64,000 nucleotides of DNA from the NCBI RefSeq assembly GCF_900172295.1, contig NZ_FWFL01000008.1, positions 62,001-126,000 of the forward strand, in the 5' to 3' direction. The stretch comes from Roseovarius litorisediminis (GTDB taxonomy: Bacteria; Pseudomonadota; Alphaproteobacteria; Rhodobacterales; Rhodobacteraceae). How positions within the stretch are numbered: the first letter of the stretch is position 1; every line of letters starts with the position of its first letter. The notes below the pieces were generated by a model. It did no database searches and was not told the DNA's origin. It worked only from the letters and a program-made list of their open reading frames with translations. A program made the position numbers and the translations under genes. Positions 15,122 through 23,525 of the stretch are shown here, piece after piece.

Positions 15122-16363
15122 CTACCCGACCACGTTGAATTCGGGGCCGTAGGGATAGCCGGTGATGTTCTCATTTCCGTCTGCAGTGATCACGAGAACG
15201 TCATGTTCGCGGTAGCCTCCGGCGCCTGGTTGACCGTCGGCAATAGTCAGCATCGGCTCCATCGAAATGACCATGCCGGGTTCGAGAACCGTGTCGATGT
15301 CCTCGCGCAGTTCAAGACCCGCCTCGCGCCCATAATAGTGGCTGAGAACCCCGAAAGAGTGTCCATAACCAAAGGTCCGGTATTGAAGCAGATCACGCTC
15401 GGCAAAGAAATCGTTGATCTTGTGAGTTACTTCCGCACAGCTGACGCCAGGCTTTAGCAGGCTCATGCCGTATTCATGCGCGGCTACGTTGGCTTCCCAG
15501 ATCTTCAGGCTGGCGGGGTCCACTTCACCCACGAACATGGTCCGTTCCAGCGCCACGTAGTAGGCTGAAATCATCGGGAAGGTGTTCAGGCTCAGGATAT
15601 CTCCACGCTGCAGCTTGCGCGCGGTTACCGGGTTGTGCGCCCCGTCGGTGTTGATGCCTGACTGGAACCAGACCCAGGTGTCACGGTATTCTGCGTCCGG
15701 AAAGACGCGGGCGATTTCCAGCTCCATCGCGTCGCGGCCCGCCATTGCCACATCAATCTCGCGGGTGCCTTCCTTGACGGCATCGCGGATTGCATATCCA
15801 CCAACATCTGCAACTGCTGTGCATTTGCGGATCAGCGCAATCTCGGCGGCTGATTTATGCATGCGCTGGCGCATGGTGGCTTCATACAGGTCCACGGTTT
15901 TTGACGGGGCCAGGAACGCATCCAGCTTAGCCTTCTGCATCAGGCTCAGATGATCGCTCTCATAGCCAACGACTTTGCCCTCTCCAGTCACCGACCGGAT
16001 CGCGCGCCAGTAATTGTCCCGCTGCCAGTCGGTATAGGTGATGTTATCGCAAAAACACCGCCGCCAGGGCTGCCCGGCATCAATGCCTGCCGAAATTGTT
16101 ACGCATTCCTTTTGAGTGACAACCAGGGCGTATGGCCGGCCAAAGGCGCAATAGGTAAAGCCGGAGTAATACGAAACGTTGTGCATCGACGAGCAGACGA
16201 TGGCGTCAACGCCGGTTTGCGCAAGGATTTTCCGCAGGCCCGCAAGGCGCGCTTCATATTCCGAGACGGCAAATTGCAGAACGGATTTTTCACCGTTGTG
16301 GAAACGGTAGAATTCCGGGCGCGCGGCACCCGCAAAGTTTTTGGATTCAGGATGTGCAGTCAT
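15122..16363 (-). CDS. Creatinase (creatine amidinohydrolase)
   Basis: The 413-residue protein matches creatinase (EC 3.5.3.3), which splits creatine into sarcosine and urea. It has the N-terminal creatinase domain (NVSYYSGFTYCAFGRPYALV, YTDWQRDNYWRAI) and the metal-free pita-bread domain with FQSGINTDGAHNPVT, whose His corresponds to the catalytic His of Pseudomonas creatinase, and GYGHSFGVLSHYYGREAGLE. These blocks follow the P. putida enzyme closely, more so than prolidases, though a related guanidino substrate cannot be excluded. No sarcosine oxidase or urease gene is in the window. The neighbour on the other strand is a P1-family peptidase. Confidence 0.88.
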   Translation of the reverse strand: MTAHPESKNFAGAARPEFYRFHNGEKSVLQFAVSEYEARLAGLRKILAQTGVDAIVCSSMHNVSYYSGFTYCAFGRPYALVVTQKECVTISAGIDAGQPWRRCFCDNITYTDWQRDNYWRAIRSVTGEGKVVGYESDHLSLMQKAKLDAFLAPSKTVDLYEATMRQRMHKSAAEIALIRKCTAVADVGGYAIRDAVKEGTREIDVAMAGRDAMELEIARVFPDAEYRDTWVWFQSGINTDGAHNPVTARKLQRGDILSLNTFPMISAYYVALERTMFVGEVDPASLKIWEANVAAHEYGMSLLKPGVSCAEVTHKINDFFAERDLLQYRTFGYGHSFGVLSHYYGREAGLELREDIDTVLEPGMVISMEPMLTIADGQPGAGGYREHDVLVITADGNENITGYPYGPEFNVVG

Positions 16364-16537
16364 TTAGTGACCCTCCTAGTTAAAGAAAGGTCCCGGCGTT
16401 CAGGACTGAGTGGGATATGGTCGGCCTTGACCCTTAATCAGGGCGGGCGACGCCATCGCCCTAGCCTGAATGCTTTCTTGCCCATCCCGCGCAATCTGGC
16501 AAGATGTTTCACGACACATTTGGGACGTTTTCAAACC

Positions 16538-17533
16538 ATGCGCGCAAAAACTGGGGCCTTGAACCTGATCACTGATGTAACCGGCCTGCGGGTGGGCAAT
16601 GCTACAAATGATATCGTCAAGACAGGTGTGACGGTTCTGCTGGGCGATGCGCCGTTCACCACCGGGGTGCATGTGATGGGCGGCGCCCCCGGATCCCGCG
16701 AAACGGATCTGCTGGCGCCTGACAAAACGGTCGAGCAAGTGGATGCTTTGGTTCTCTCAGGTGGCTCGGCTTTTGGCCTTGATGCGGCGTCCGGCGTGGC
16801 GGATGCACTGCGTGCACAGGGCCGTGGTTTTGCCGTGGGGGATCAGCGCGTGCCGATCGTACCCGGCGCGATCCTTTTTGATCTGCAGAATGGCGGTGAC
16901 AAGAACTGGGTGGAAAATCCTTACAAAACACTTGGTGCTGACGCGCTGGCGCAGGCCGGTTCTCGCTTTGCGCTCGGGACTATTGGCGCGGGGTTTGGCG
17001 CGACGACTTCAAACTTCAAAGGGGGGCTCGGCTCGGCCTCGCTGGTGCTGCCTTCCGGGCAGACCGTGGGCGCGCTTGTGGCGGTTAATGCATTAGGGTC
17101 TGCAACCGTCGGTGATGGTCCGCATTTCTGGGCTGCCCCGTTTGAAATTGACGACGAATTCGGCGGCCTTGGCCCGGCGTCAAACTATCCCGACATGCAA
17201 TTGCCCCCTACCAAGCTTGACCAGCATGCCAATACAACGATTGGCATCATCGCGACCGATGCCATGCTGACGCAGTCCCAGTGCACACGCCTTGCCACCG
17301 CCGCGCATGACGGATTTGCCCGTGCGCTGGTGCCGTCACACACCCCGATGGATGGCGATCTGATCTTTGCAGCCAGCACAGGGGAGATTGCCTTGCGAAG
17401 CCCGGTTGCCGACACGCTAATGCTGGGCCACGCCGCAGCAACATGCATGTCCCGCGCCATCGCCCGAGCGATCTTTCATGCGGCCCCAGCAGACACTGAT
17501 ACCCTGCCGTGCTGGTCGGTGCGCCATTCTTGA
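16538..17533 (+). CDS. P1-family (DmpA-like) aminopeptidase
   Basis: The 331-residue product belongs to the P1 (DmpA/BapA) peptidase family, N-terminal nucleophile enzymes that cleave themselves into two chains and remove N-terminal residues from peptides, D-Ala or beta-peptides. Family blocks are LITDVTGLRVGNA at the start, MGGAPGSRETDLL, LVLSGGSAFGLDAASGV and a KGGLGSAS segment near residue 165, where autocleavage before a Ser is expected. ATG 16538 starts the conserved N-terminus; the open frame upstream overlaps the creatinase gene and has no matching sequence. Divergent from creatinase with about 170 bp between them. Confidence 0.85.
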   Translation: MRAKTGALNLITDVTGLRVGNATNDIVKTGVTVLLGDAPFTTGVHVMGGAPGSRETDLLAPDKTVEQVDALVLSGGSAFGLDAASGVADALRAQGRGFAVGDQRVPIVPGAILFDLQNGGDKNWVENPYKTLGADALAQAGSRFALGTIGAGFGATTSNFKGGLGSASLVLPSGQTVGALVAVNALGSATVGDGPHFWAAPFEIDDEFGGLGPASNYPDMQLPPTKLDQHANTTIGIIATDAMLTQSQCTRLATAAHDGFARALVPSHTPMDGDLIFAASTGEIALRSPVADTLMLGHAAATCMSRAIARAIFHAAPADTDTLPCWSVRHS

Positions 17534-17603
17534 TTCCACTTTACTTCAGATACTCGATAAACATTGCCTGCTGCGCAGGGTGTTGGCCTGGTATTTTCAA
17601 TCA

Positions 17604-18389
17604 TCAAATCAAGGTTCTGACCATTTCACTGTCGGAATCCTTCAGCGCGTCAATCACATCAAAATGATGGCGGCTCGCTTCTGTCACATGGTCCGCATTC
17701 CACGCCTTTGCCAGCCATCGGGCCTGATCCAGGAAGACCGGCCTCTCATCGGCACCTACCCAGACCGTTACCGGGATGTCTATTGGTTGCATCAGCGCCG
17801 GGCTTTCTGCTGTGGCCGCGGCCATATCCAGCCGGAAATCGGCATTCATCGACGTGTTCAGCAGAGGCCGCAGATCCGAGACCGGCGAAATCGGCATTGC
17901 GTGTTGTACGCGGGCGGCCACAGTTTCGGGCAAAACCCCCGCCACGCACATCCGCGCCACCAGATGCCCACCCGCAGAGTGGCCCGCCAGAATCACCGGC
18001 CCGTCAATCACATCAGCCACTGCCGTAACGGCGGTTGCAATCTGACGGGTGATATCCCCAATCGTCACTTCCGGACAAAGATCATACGACGGCATCGCCA
18101 CTGCCCAGCCCCGCGCCAGTGGTCCTGTGGCAAAATGCGACCAGAATGTGCGATGAAACTTCAGCCAGTATCCGCCATGCACAAACACGCACAGGCCCTG
18201 CGGTGTGCCTTCCGGCAGGAAAAGGTCATAGGCCTGCCGTGCCGTAGGGCCATAGCTCACATCCAGCCTTGCTTGGCCTGCCGCTGACATCTGATCGCGA
18301 AACTTAGCCGCTTCGGCGGTCCAACGCTCGGGATAGGCGTCGGCCCCCGGTATATAAGGTGCATTGGCATAGGCATCGTCCCAATCCAT
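17604..18389 (-). CDS. Alpha/beta hydrolase, kynurenine formamidase-like
   Basis: The 261-residue cytoplasmic protein has an alpha/beta hydrolase fold with the oxyanion motif HGGYW near residue 71, the nucleophile elbow GHSAGGH near 138 and a C-terminal His in SRHHFDVI near 243. The HGGYW plus GHSAGG pair is seen in BD-FAE and arylformamidase-type esterases. Substrate is unknown. It is convergent with the P1 peptidase and divergent from gabD; the 82-bp gap to gabD may hold both promoters. The start ATG 18389 gives the expected MDWDDAYANAPYIPGAD lead seen in this subfamily. Confidence 0.8.
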   Translation of the reverse strand: MDWDDAYANAPYIPGADAYPERWTAEAAKFRDQMSAAGQARLDVSYGPTARQAYDLFLPEGTPQGLCVFVHGGYWLKFHRTFWSHFATGPLARGWAVAMPSYDLCPEVTIGDITRQIATAVTAVADVIDGPVILAGHSAGGHLVARMCVAGVLPETVAARVQHAMPISPVSDLRPLLNTSMNADFRLDMAAATAESPALMQPIDIPVTVWVGADERPVFLDQARWLAKAWNADHVTEASRHHFDVIDALKDSDSEMVRTLI

Positions 18390-18471
18390 GCGTCAATCTC
18401 CCTGCTGGTACTGGACAAGCCTAACGCAAGATGCTTTGGCTGTGCGAGACCAAATTTGAGGGGAGAATACC

Positions 18472-19944
18472 ATGACTGCGACCAATCTGAAGTCACTGTT
18501 GAAAGACCCAAGCCTGCTGGCAGAACAGGCCTATTCGGACGGGCAGTTCATTGATGGCGAACATGGTACATTTGACGTGACCAATCCCGCCCGCGGCGAC
18601 GTGATTGCCAAAGTGGCGGATATGTCGCGCACGCAGGTCGGCCAAACCATCGCCGCCGCCGAGGCCGCGCAAAAAGAATGGGCCAAATGGACCGGCAAGG
18701 AACGCGCGGCCGTGTTGCGCAACTGGTTCAACTTGATGATGGAAAATGCTGATGATCTGGCAACCATCCTGACCGCCGAACAGGGCAAACCTCTGGCCGA
18801 GGCCAAGGGTGAAATCGGCTATGGTGCCTCCTTTATCGAGTTCTTTGCAGAAGAGGCCAAGCGGATCTACGGCGAAACCATACCCGGCCACCAGCGCGAC
18901 AAGCGCATTACCGTGATCAAGCAGCCCATCGGTGTCGCTGCCTCGATCACGCCATGGAATTTTCCCAACGCAATGATCACCCGCAAAGCCGCGCCTGCGC
19001 TTGCCGCCGGCTGCGCCTTTGTTGGCCGCCCAGCCGCCGAAACCCCGCTGTCAGCAACGGTCATGGGCGTTCTGGCCGAACGTGCGGGCATCCCCAAGGG
19101 GGTGTTCAACATCGTGACCTCGTCGCGTTCGTCCGAGGTGGGCAAGGAATTCTGCGAAAATCCTGCCGTGCGCAAGCTGACGTTTACAGGGTCCACCGAA
19201 GTGGGTCGCATCCTGCTGAAACAGGCCGCCGATCAGGTGATGAAATGCTCGATGGAACTGGGCGGCAACGCACCTTTCATCGTATTTGATGATGCCGATC
19301 TGGATGCCGCCGTGGAAGGTGCAATCATGTGCAAGTTCCGCAACAACGGCCAGACCTGTGTTTGCGCCAACCGGATTTATGTTCAGGCAGGTGTTTACGA
19401 CGCCTTTGCCGAAAAGCTGTCGGCTGCTGTCTCCAAGATGAAAATCGGCGATGGTTTGGACGAGGGCACCTTGCTCGGTCCGCTCATAAACTCTGATGCT
19501 ATCGTCAAGGTGCAAGAACATGTTGCCGATGCCAAAGCAAAAGGCGGCAAGGTCATACTGGGCGGTGGCGAGCCTGTTCAGGGCGAAGGATATTTCCTTC
19601 CGCCCACCATCGTCACGGGCTGCACGCAAGACATGCAAGTCGCAACCGATGAAACCTTTGGCCCGATGGCACCACTCTTCAAATTCGAGAACGAGGATGA
19701 CGTGATCGCCATGGCCAATGACACGATCTTTGGTCTGGCGTCATATTTCTATGCCAAGGACCTTTCGCGCGTCTACAAAGTGGCTGAGGCGCTGGAATAT
19801 GGCATCGTCGGCGTCAACACCGGCATTATCTCAACCGAGGTCGCTCCGTTTGGTGGCGTCAAGCAATCCGGCCTTGGCCGCGAAGGCAGCCATCACGGCA
19901 TCGAAGATTACCTTGAGATGAAATACATCTGCATGTCGGTCTGA
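18472..19944 (+). CDS. gabD: Succinate-semialdehyde dehydrogenase
   Basis: The 490-residue aldehyde dehydrogenase follows E. coli GabD along its whole length (EC 1.2.1.16/79), oxidising succinate semialdehyde to succinate at the end of the GABA route. Catalytic Cys is in NNGQTCVCANR (near 296) and the base Glu in ELGGNAPF (near 262). One oddity: the Lys of the usual KPA-x-x-TP motif that holds the cofactor ribose is Arg here (FVGRPAAETPLSA, near 186). No GABA transaminase adjoins it. An intrinsic terminator follows at 19968. Confidence 0.88.
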   Translation: MTATNLKSLLKDPSLLAEQAYSDGQFIDGEHGTFDVTNPARGDVIAKVADMSRTQVGQTIAAAEAAQKEWAKWTGKERAAVLRNWFNLMMENADDLATILTAEQGKPLAEAKGEIGYGASFIEFFAEEAKRIYGETIPGHQRDKRITVIKQPIGVAASITPWNFPNAMITRKAAPALAAGCAFVGRPAAETPLSATVMGVLAERAGIPKGVFNIVTSSRSSEVGKEFCENPAVRKLTFTGSTEVGRILLKQAADQVMKCSMELGGNAPFIVFDDADLDAAVEGAIMCKFRNNGQTCVCANRIYVQAGVYDAFAEKLSAAVSKMKIGDGLDEGTLLGPLINSDAIVKVQEHVADAKAKGGKVILGGGEPVQGEGYFLPPTIVTGCTQDMQVATDETFGPMAPLFKFENEDDVIAMANDTIFGLASYFYAKDLSRVYKVAEALEYGIVGVNTGIISTEVAPFGGVKQSGLGREGSHHGIEDYLEMKYICMSV

Positions 19945-19967
19945 AATAGCCAGCGGAACGAATACAA

Positions 19968-19997
19968 ACCGGGGCCGCCATGGCCCTGGTTTTTTTG
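19968..19997 (+). terminator. Intrinsic terminator of gabD
   Basis: ACCGGGGCC and GGCCCTGGT pair over nine bases (one G-T wobble) around a GCCAT loop, followed by seven T residues. It lies 24 bp after the gabD stop. Confidence 0.9.
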
Positions 19998-20076
19998 TGG
20001 CTAAATCATTTTTGTTGCCAATCAGAAGGCCCCACATCAAGGTTTATTGGCAGGAAACAAACCATATGGGAACAAG

Positions 20077-20487
20077 ATGAAAGTGAATGGCGGCTGTTTG
20101 TGCGGTCTTGCTACATACGAAGCCGAGATTGATCCTGGTCTGGTCGCGATTTGCCACTGTCGTGATTGTCAGGTGAATTCTGGTTCCGCCTATGGCGTCG
20201 TTGCCGGTGTCATTGGTGGAAATTTTCGTTTGCTTACCGGAAAGCTCAAAGAATACGAAAAGACCGCCGAAAGCGGGCGTGTCAGAAAATTAAGTTTCTG
20301 CCCCGAATGTGGCACTCGCATTCATGCCAGAACCAAGGGCGACCCGACTGCTTTTTTTGGTCTGCGGGTGGGGACAATCGAGCAACGTGAACAGTTGCAA
20401 CCCAGCCTTCAGGTGTGGTGCAAATCGGCCCAAAACTGGGTCTTCGACCTGTCGGCGATTGAACGTTACGACACACAGAAAACATAG
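20077..20487 (+). CDS. GFA/CENP-V domain zinc protein
   Basis: This 136-residue protein has the Gfa-like zinc fold. Cysteine ligands appear as GGCLCG near residue 6, CHCRDCQ near 31 and CPECGTR near 78. The family was named for a glutathione-dependent formaldehyde-activating enzyme, but most members are uncharacterised and the name should not be taken as function. ATG 20077 is chosen over TTG 20047 because a GGGA ribosome site precedes it and the protein then starts at the usual MKVNGGCLCG. It converges on idi with only four bases between stops. Confidence 0.85.
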   Translation: MKVNGGCLCGLATYEAEIDPGLVAICHCRDCQVNSGSAYGVVAGVIGGNFRLLTGKLKEYEKTAESGRVRKLSFCPECGTRIHARTKGDPTAFFGLRVGTIEQREQLQPSLQVWCKSAQNWVFDLSAIERYDTQKT

Positions 20488-20491
20488 GCTG

Positions 20492-21007
20492 TCACGCTAG
20501 GATCATTGCCTTGTGCTGATCCAGATAAATCCGAATCCAGGGCGTAAAAATCAGGGGCGCGGCCTGAATGTCATCTGCCAATGCAGAAAATGTGGTCCAG
20601 CGGGTATCCATCACCTCATCGGAGTTTGGTGTCACCTCAAACGGTGCGGGCACTTTCAGGACAAAGATATCAACCTCTTCGTGCTCGATCATGCCGCCAC
20701 CTACATCCGCGCGGTAACTTACATGACCGCGATGTTGCGGTGCGGCATCCTTGATGTTCAGTTCCTGCTCTAACCGGCGAACAGCGCAATCAAAGGGGCT
20801 TTCATTCCAGTTGGGATGCGTACAGCAGGTATTCGCCCACAAACCAGGTGTGTGATATTTTCCAAGCGCGCGTCTTTGCAACAGGGTCTGGTCGCCAGCA
20901 ATAGCGAAAACCGAAACCGCTTTGTGTCGAAGTCCGCGACGGTGCACATCCAGCTTTTCAACCGGCACCAGCATTTCGCCATCCCAGGCGGGGATCAGAT
21001 CAGGCAT
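20492..21007 (-). CDS. idi: Isopentenyl-diphosphate delta-isomerase, type I
   Basis: Idi (EC 5.3.3.2) interconverts isopentenyl and dimethylallyl diphosphate for isoprenoid synthesis. The 171-residue Nudix-fold protein has the catalytic Cys region LWANTCCTHP near residue 66 and the Glu motif EHEEVDIF near 113, with the KYHTPGLWAN metal-site lead. In photosynthetic relatives idi lies in the carotenoid and bacteriochlorophyll cluster; none is nearby here. ATG 21007 follows AGGAGG at ideal distance, so five residues of a longer reading are dropped. Confidence 0.92.
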   Translation of the reverse strand: MPDLIPAWDGEMLVPVEKLDVHRRGLRHKAVSVFAIAGDQTLLQRRALGKYHTPGLWANTCCTHPNWNESPFDCAVRRLEQELNIKDAAPQHRGHVSYRADVGGGMIEHEEVDIFVLKVPAPFEVTPNSDEVMDTRWTTFSALADDIQAAPLIFTPWIRIYLDQHKAMILA

Positions 21008-21121
21008 GGGTCCTCCTGCCAAGTCGTTACATCAGCGCCAATCTTACTGATGGTTATGGCGCCCCTTACCGCAATCTGGCAGCTACGGAAACCGGCAACC
21101 CGCCAGCCATCGAATGTGGAT

Positions 21122-21156
21122 GCAAAATGCCCCGCAAAGGCATGTCTTTGCGGGGC
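21122..21156 (-). terminator. Strong hairpin terminator of hsp20
   Basis: GCCCCGCAAAG (21129-21139) and CTTTGCGGGGC (21146-21156) form an 11-bp perfect stem with a six-base loop. Read on the minus strand, ATTTTG follows, about 50 bp after the hsp20 stop. On the plus strand a TTTT lies a few bases later, so it may work both ways. Confidence 0.75.
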
Positions 21157-21208
21157 CACTGTTTTGTGCAAAAGCCATGTAAGGTCTGTACAAACCTTAC
21201 AACACGGA

Positions 21209-21676
21209 TCAGTTGACGGCTTTGGCCTCGACCAAGTCTTTTTCGACGGTATCGCCGGTCAGAATATCGATCCGGCGGGGTTTAAGCGCCTCGGGCACTT
21301 CACGCACAAGATCGATATGCAGCATGCCATCGGCATGGCTTGCACTTGTCACGCGCACATGGTCGGCCAGCTGGAAACGACGCTCGAATGCGCGGGTGGC
21401 AATACCGCGGTGCAGATAGGTTTTATCGCCATCTTCGTCGGCCTTGCGGGCCGACACGACGAGCGCGCCTTCTTTCACTTCAACTGCCAGATCGGTGTCG
21501 GAAAACCCGGCCACGGCAATTGAGATGCGATAGGCATCATCCGAGATTTTTTCAATATTATACGGGGGGTAGGTTGGTTGGGAGACGTCGCTGGACAGGA
21601 CACGGTCCATCATGTCCGCAATCTGGTCAAAACCAACAGTTGCCCGGTAAAGCGGGGCAAGATCAAAGTTTCGCAT
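21209..21676 (-). CDS. Small heat-shock protein, Hsp20/IbpA type
   Basis: The 155-residue product is a class A alpha-crystallin-type chaperone that holds unfolding proteins for refolding. The N-terminus MRNFDLAPLYRATVGFDQIADMM is that of IbpA-like proteins; the alpha-crystallin domain covers about residues 37-130 with PPYNIEKISDDAYRISIAVA, and the end holds LVREVPEALKPRRIDI with the PRRI tail in place of the usual I-x-I anchor. Expression is probably thermally controlled by the leader, which has ROSE-element features. Confidence 0.92.
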   Translation of the reverse strand: MRNFDLAPLYRATVGFDQIADMMDRVLSSDVSQPTYPPYNIEKISDDAYRISIAVAGFSDTDLAVEVKEGALVVSARKADEDGDKTYLHRGIATRAFERRFQLADHVRVTSASHADGMLHIDLVREVPEALKPRRIDILTGDTVEKDLVEAKAVN

Positions 21677-21770
21677 GGGTCATCCTCCATCTGAGCGATA
21701 CCTGTTTACATGCCTTCCCTTTGGGGACAGGCCAACGTCGCCCGGCCCACGATGTAGCGCCGGACAAAAG
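21677..21770 (-). promoter_or_regulatory. Likely ROSE-type RNA thermometer in the hsp20 leader
   Basis: Just before the start codon the minus strand reads ATCGCTC-AGAT-GGAGGAT (21682-21699). UCGCU fits the ROSE consensus UYGCU that lies opposite the ribosome site, with AUC pairing to GAU and a G facing G as known from ROSE hairpins. ROSE elements are established in alphaproteobacterial small heat-shock mRNAs. The upstream extent given here is a guess from the available leader. Confidence 0.55.
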
Positions 21771-21868
21771 TTATTTAGAAAGCCGTCGGGCAGGTTTCAA
21801 GGTGCAGCGCACTGCTTTCAACTCTCATTTGGTTTAGGCGGCCTGGCGAATTTTGCACCCAATGTGGA

Positions 21869-22663
21869 TCAGTCGCGTGGTACACCTATCCGCTGTGATT
21901 TTGCTTGTTTCAGTGGCGCTTTGGGCTGCGCCCGCAAGTCACGCTTAAGCCGATCGACAAGCGGGGCCAGGTCCATTCCGTATGCCCTTGGCGATCCACC
22001 ACCCACATTGCCGCCGCTGATAAGCGACAATATCCGTGCACGGCCCCCTTCACGCACAAAAACAGGGGCGCCAGACGACCCAAAGGTGATATTGCAATCA
22101 AAGGCCATCAATCCCTTTCCCCGGCCTAGCAGGCCACAATCGCGTTGCCAGGAAAGCGCGTTATCGCGACCACGCCCATATGAAACGACACTGACCCGCT
22201 GCCCTTTATTTACCTCACGGCGCAGTGCAAATGGCGCGGCCTCTGATGACGAAATTGGTTGAGATAACTTCAAAAGTGCTGCGTCAAATCGAATGGTCTC
22301 AGCGCTGAAACCCAATGCAGGATTATAAGATTGATGTGCGGCGACATTCGAGACTTCACGCTCGGCAATTGCGACGCCATCACGCAAGCCTGCACGAAAC
22401 TTCACCTCAGCGGCAGACACCTGCGAACCACCGGGACCGTAAACACAATGTGCCGCGGTCAGTACCAGATCAGGCGCAATCAGCACGCCCGTGCAATAGG
22501 CATCATCGCCGATTTCTATCCGACCCACAGCCTCCCATCCGAACAGATCATCCCTGTCGGTCAAACGGATCAAGCCGCTGCCATCTGCCTGTGCCGTTAA
22601 AGCAGTGCAAAAAAAAGCCGCGCTTGCCACGAGGGCCGCAGTTGTTTTGTTATAAAAGCTCAT
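21869..22663 (-). CDS. Secreted trypsin-like serine protease, second of a tandem pair
   Basis: The 264-residue protein has a Sec signal (residues 1-26, ending TAQADG) and a chymotrypsin-fold protease domain. The triad can be read: His in VLTAAHCVY near 71, Asp in RFDAALLKL near 128 and Ser in FGSSGAPVF near 199. Cysteines flank the sites as in extracellular proteases. The gene overlaps the upstream paralogue by ATGA (22660-22663). Both share the G-x-EAVGR-x-[DE]I lead and GSSGAP[VI]F block, so they arose by duplication. The substrate is unknown. Confidence 0.88.
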   Translation of the reverse strand: MSFYNKTTAALVASAAFFCTALTAQADGSGLIRLTDRDDLFGWEAVGRIEIGDDAYCTGVLIAPDLVLTAAHCVYGPGGSQVSAAEVKFRAGLRDGVAIAEREVSNVAAHQSYNPALGFSAETIRFDAALLKLSQPISSSEAAPFALRREVNKGQRVSVVSYGRGRDNALSWQRDCGLLGRGKGLMAFDCNITFGSSGAPVFVREGGRARILSLISGGNVGGGSPRAYGMDLAPLVDRLKRDLRAQPKAPLKQAKSQRIGVPRD

Positions 22664-23466
22664 GGCTTGGAAAATTTGGCGCCCGTATTGCGACGCTCTC
22701 CGCTGGAAAACATCTTGGGTGCCGCATCCTGAAATACGCCTTCACCGGCATCCAGTGCCGCCTGCAGTATTTCCATAGGTTTTTCAAGTTGGGTGCCTAG
22801 AGACACCTTTCGACCGTCAACCTCGGCCATGGCTGAAACAACAGAAACCACCCGGGCTTCACCGCCTTCAAAGGAAAAAATAGGGGCTCCAGACGATCCG
22901 TAGTCAACATCGCACGACATAACCAGAACACCGTTTTGACGGGCGAGGACATCGCAGACCTCTTGCAACGATGGCGCCTCAGAGCGATCACGGGCATAGC
23001 TGACCACGCCGATACGCTGGCCCTTGCGCGGCCGGTGATCTGTCTTGAAGGGTATAACACTGGTATTGTTGATCGGATGATGCAGCTCCAGCAACGCAAC
23101 GTCATTGCGCACCCTGTCCGATGTGACATCAGCATTATAGTCGTAATCAGGGTGCTTCACCGCCCGGCGCACCCAACGATAGGCCGACGCGCGGCCATTG
23201 CGCCAGCCGGCCAGAAACTCTATTTTTTCGGGGTTAACGCGTTTTCCGGTGGTTTTGTCAAACAAGCAATGCGCCGCCGTCAGAACAAGATTGGGCGCGA
23301 CAAGAGCGCCGGTGCAAAATCCACGACCATTTATATCAAGCCGGCCCACTGCCTCCCATTTCTTTCCGTCGTCACCGGTATCAAGTCGTTTCAAACCGGT
23401 ATTTTCGGCCCAGGCAAAGCTGCAGGCCAGGATCAACGAAACTGACAGACAAAAAAAACGTACCAT
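22660..23466 (-). CDS. Secreted trypsin-like serine protease, first of a tandem pair
   Basis: The 268-residue product starts with a clear signal peptide (MVRFFCLSVSLILACSFAWA). Catalytic residues lie in VLTAAHCLF, RNDVALLEL and DYGSSGAPIF. ATG 23466 is selected because the signal peptide begins there; 43 codons of open frame upstream show no signal and overlap the intergenic space. The downstream paralogue starts within its stop codon. Compared with that copy it has a longer C-terminus ending in EGVFQDAAPKMFSSGERRN. It lies 60 bp after glcF on the same strand. Confidence 0.88.
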   Translation of the reverse strand: MVRFFCLSVSLILACSFAWAENTGLKRLDTGDDGKKWEAVGRLDINGRGFCTGALVAPNLVLTAAHCLFDKTTGKRVNPEKIEFLAGWRNGRASAYRWVRRAVKHPDYDYNADVTSDRVRNDVALLELHHPINNTSVIPFKTDHRPRKGQRIGVVSYARDRSEAPSLQEVCDVLARQNGVLVMSCDVDYGSSGAPIFSFEGGEARVVSVVSAMAEVDGRKVSLGTQLEKPMEILQAALDAGEGVFQDAAPKMFSSGERRNTGAKFSKP

Positions 23467-23525
23467 TGCTACTCCGCTGAAATTCACCGTCTGAGTATCA
23501 GCGGTATTAGGCGAAAATAGGGCGG

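Noticed and set aside
15950-16537. N-terminal extension of the P1 peptidase frame
   Set aside because: It overlaps the creatinase gene on the other strand, and the conserved peptidase start begins at 16538.
17478-18287. Open frame antisense to the alpha/beta hydrolase
   Set aside because: The hydrolase has intact HGGYW and GHSAGG motifs; the opposite frame is rich in odd residues and has no family resemblance.
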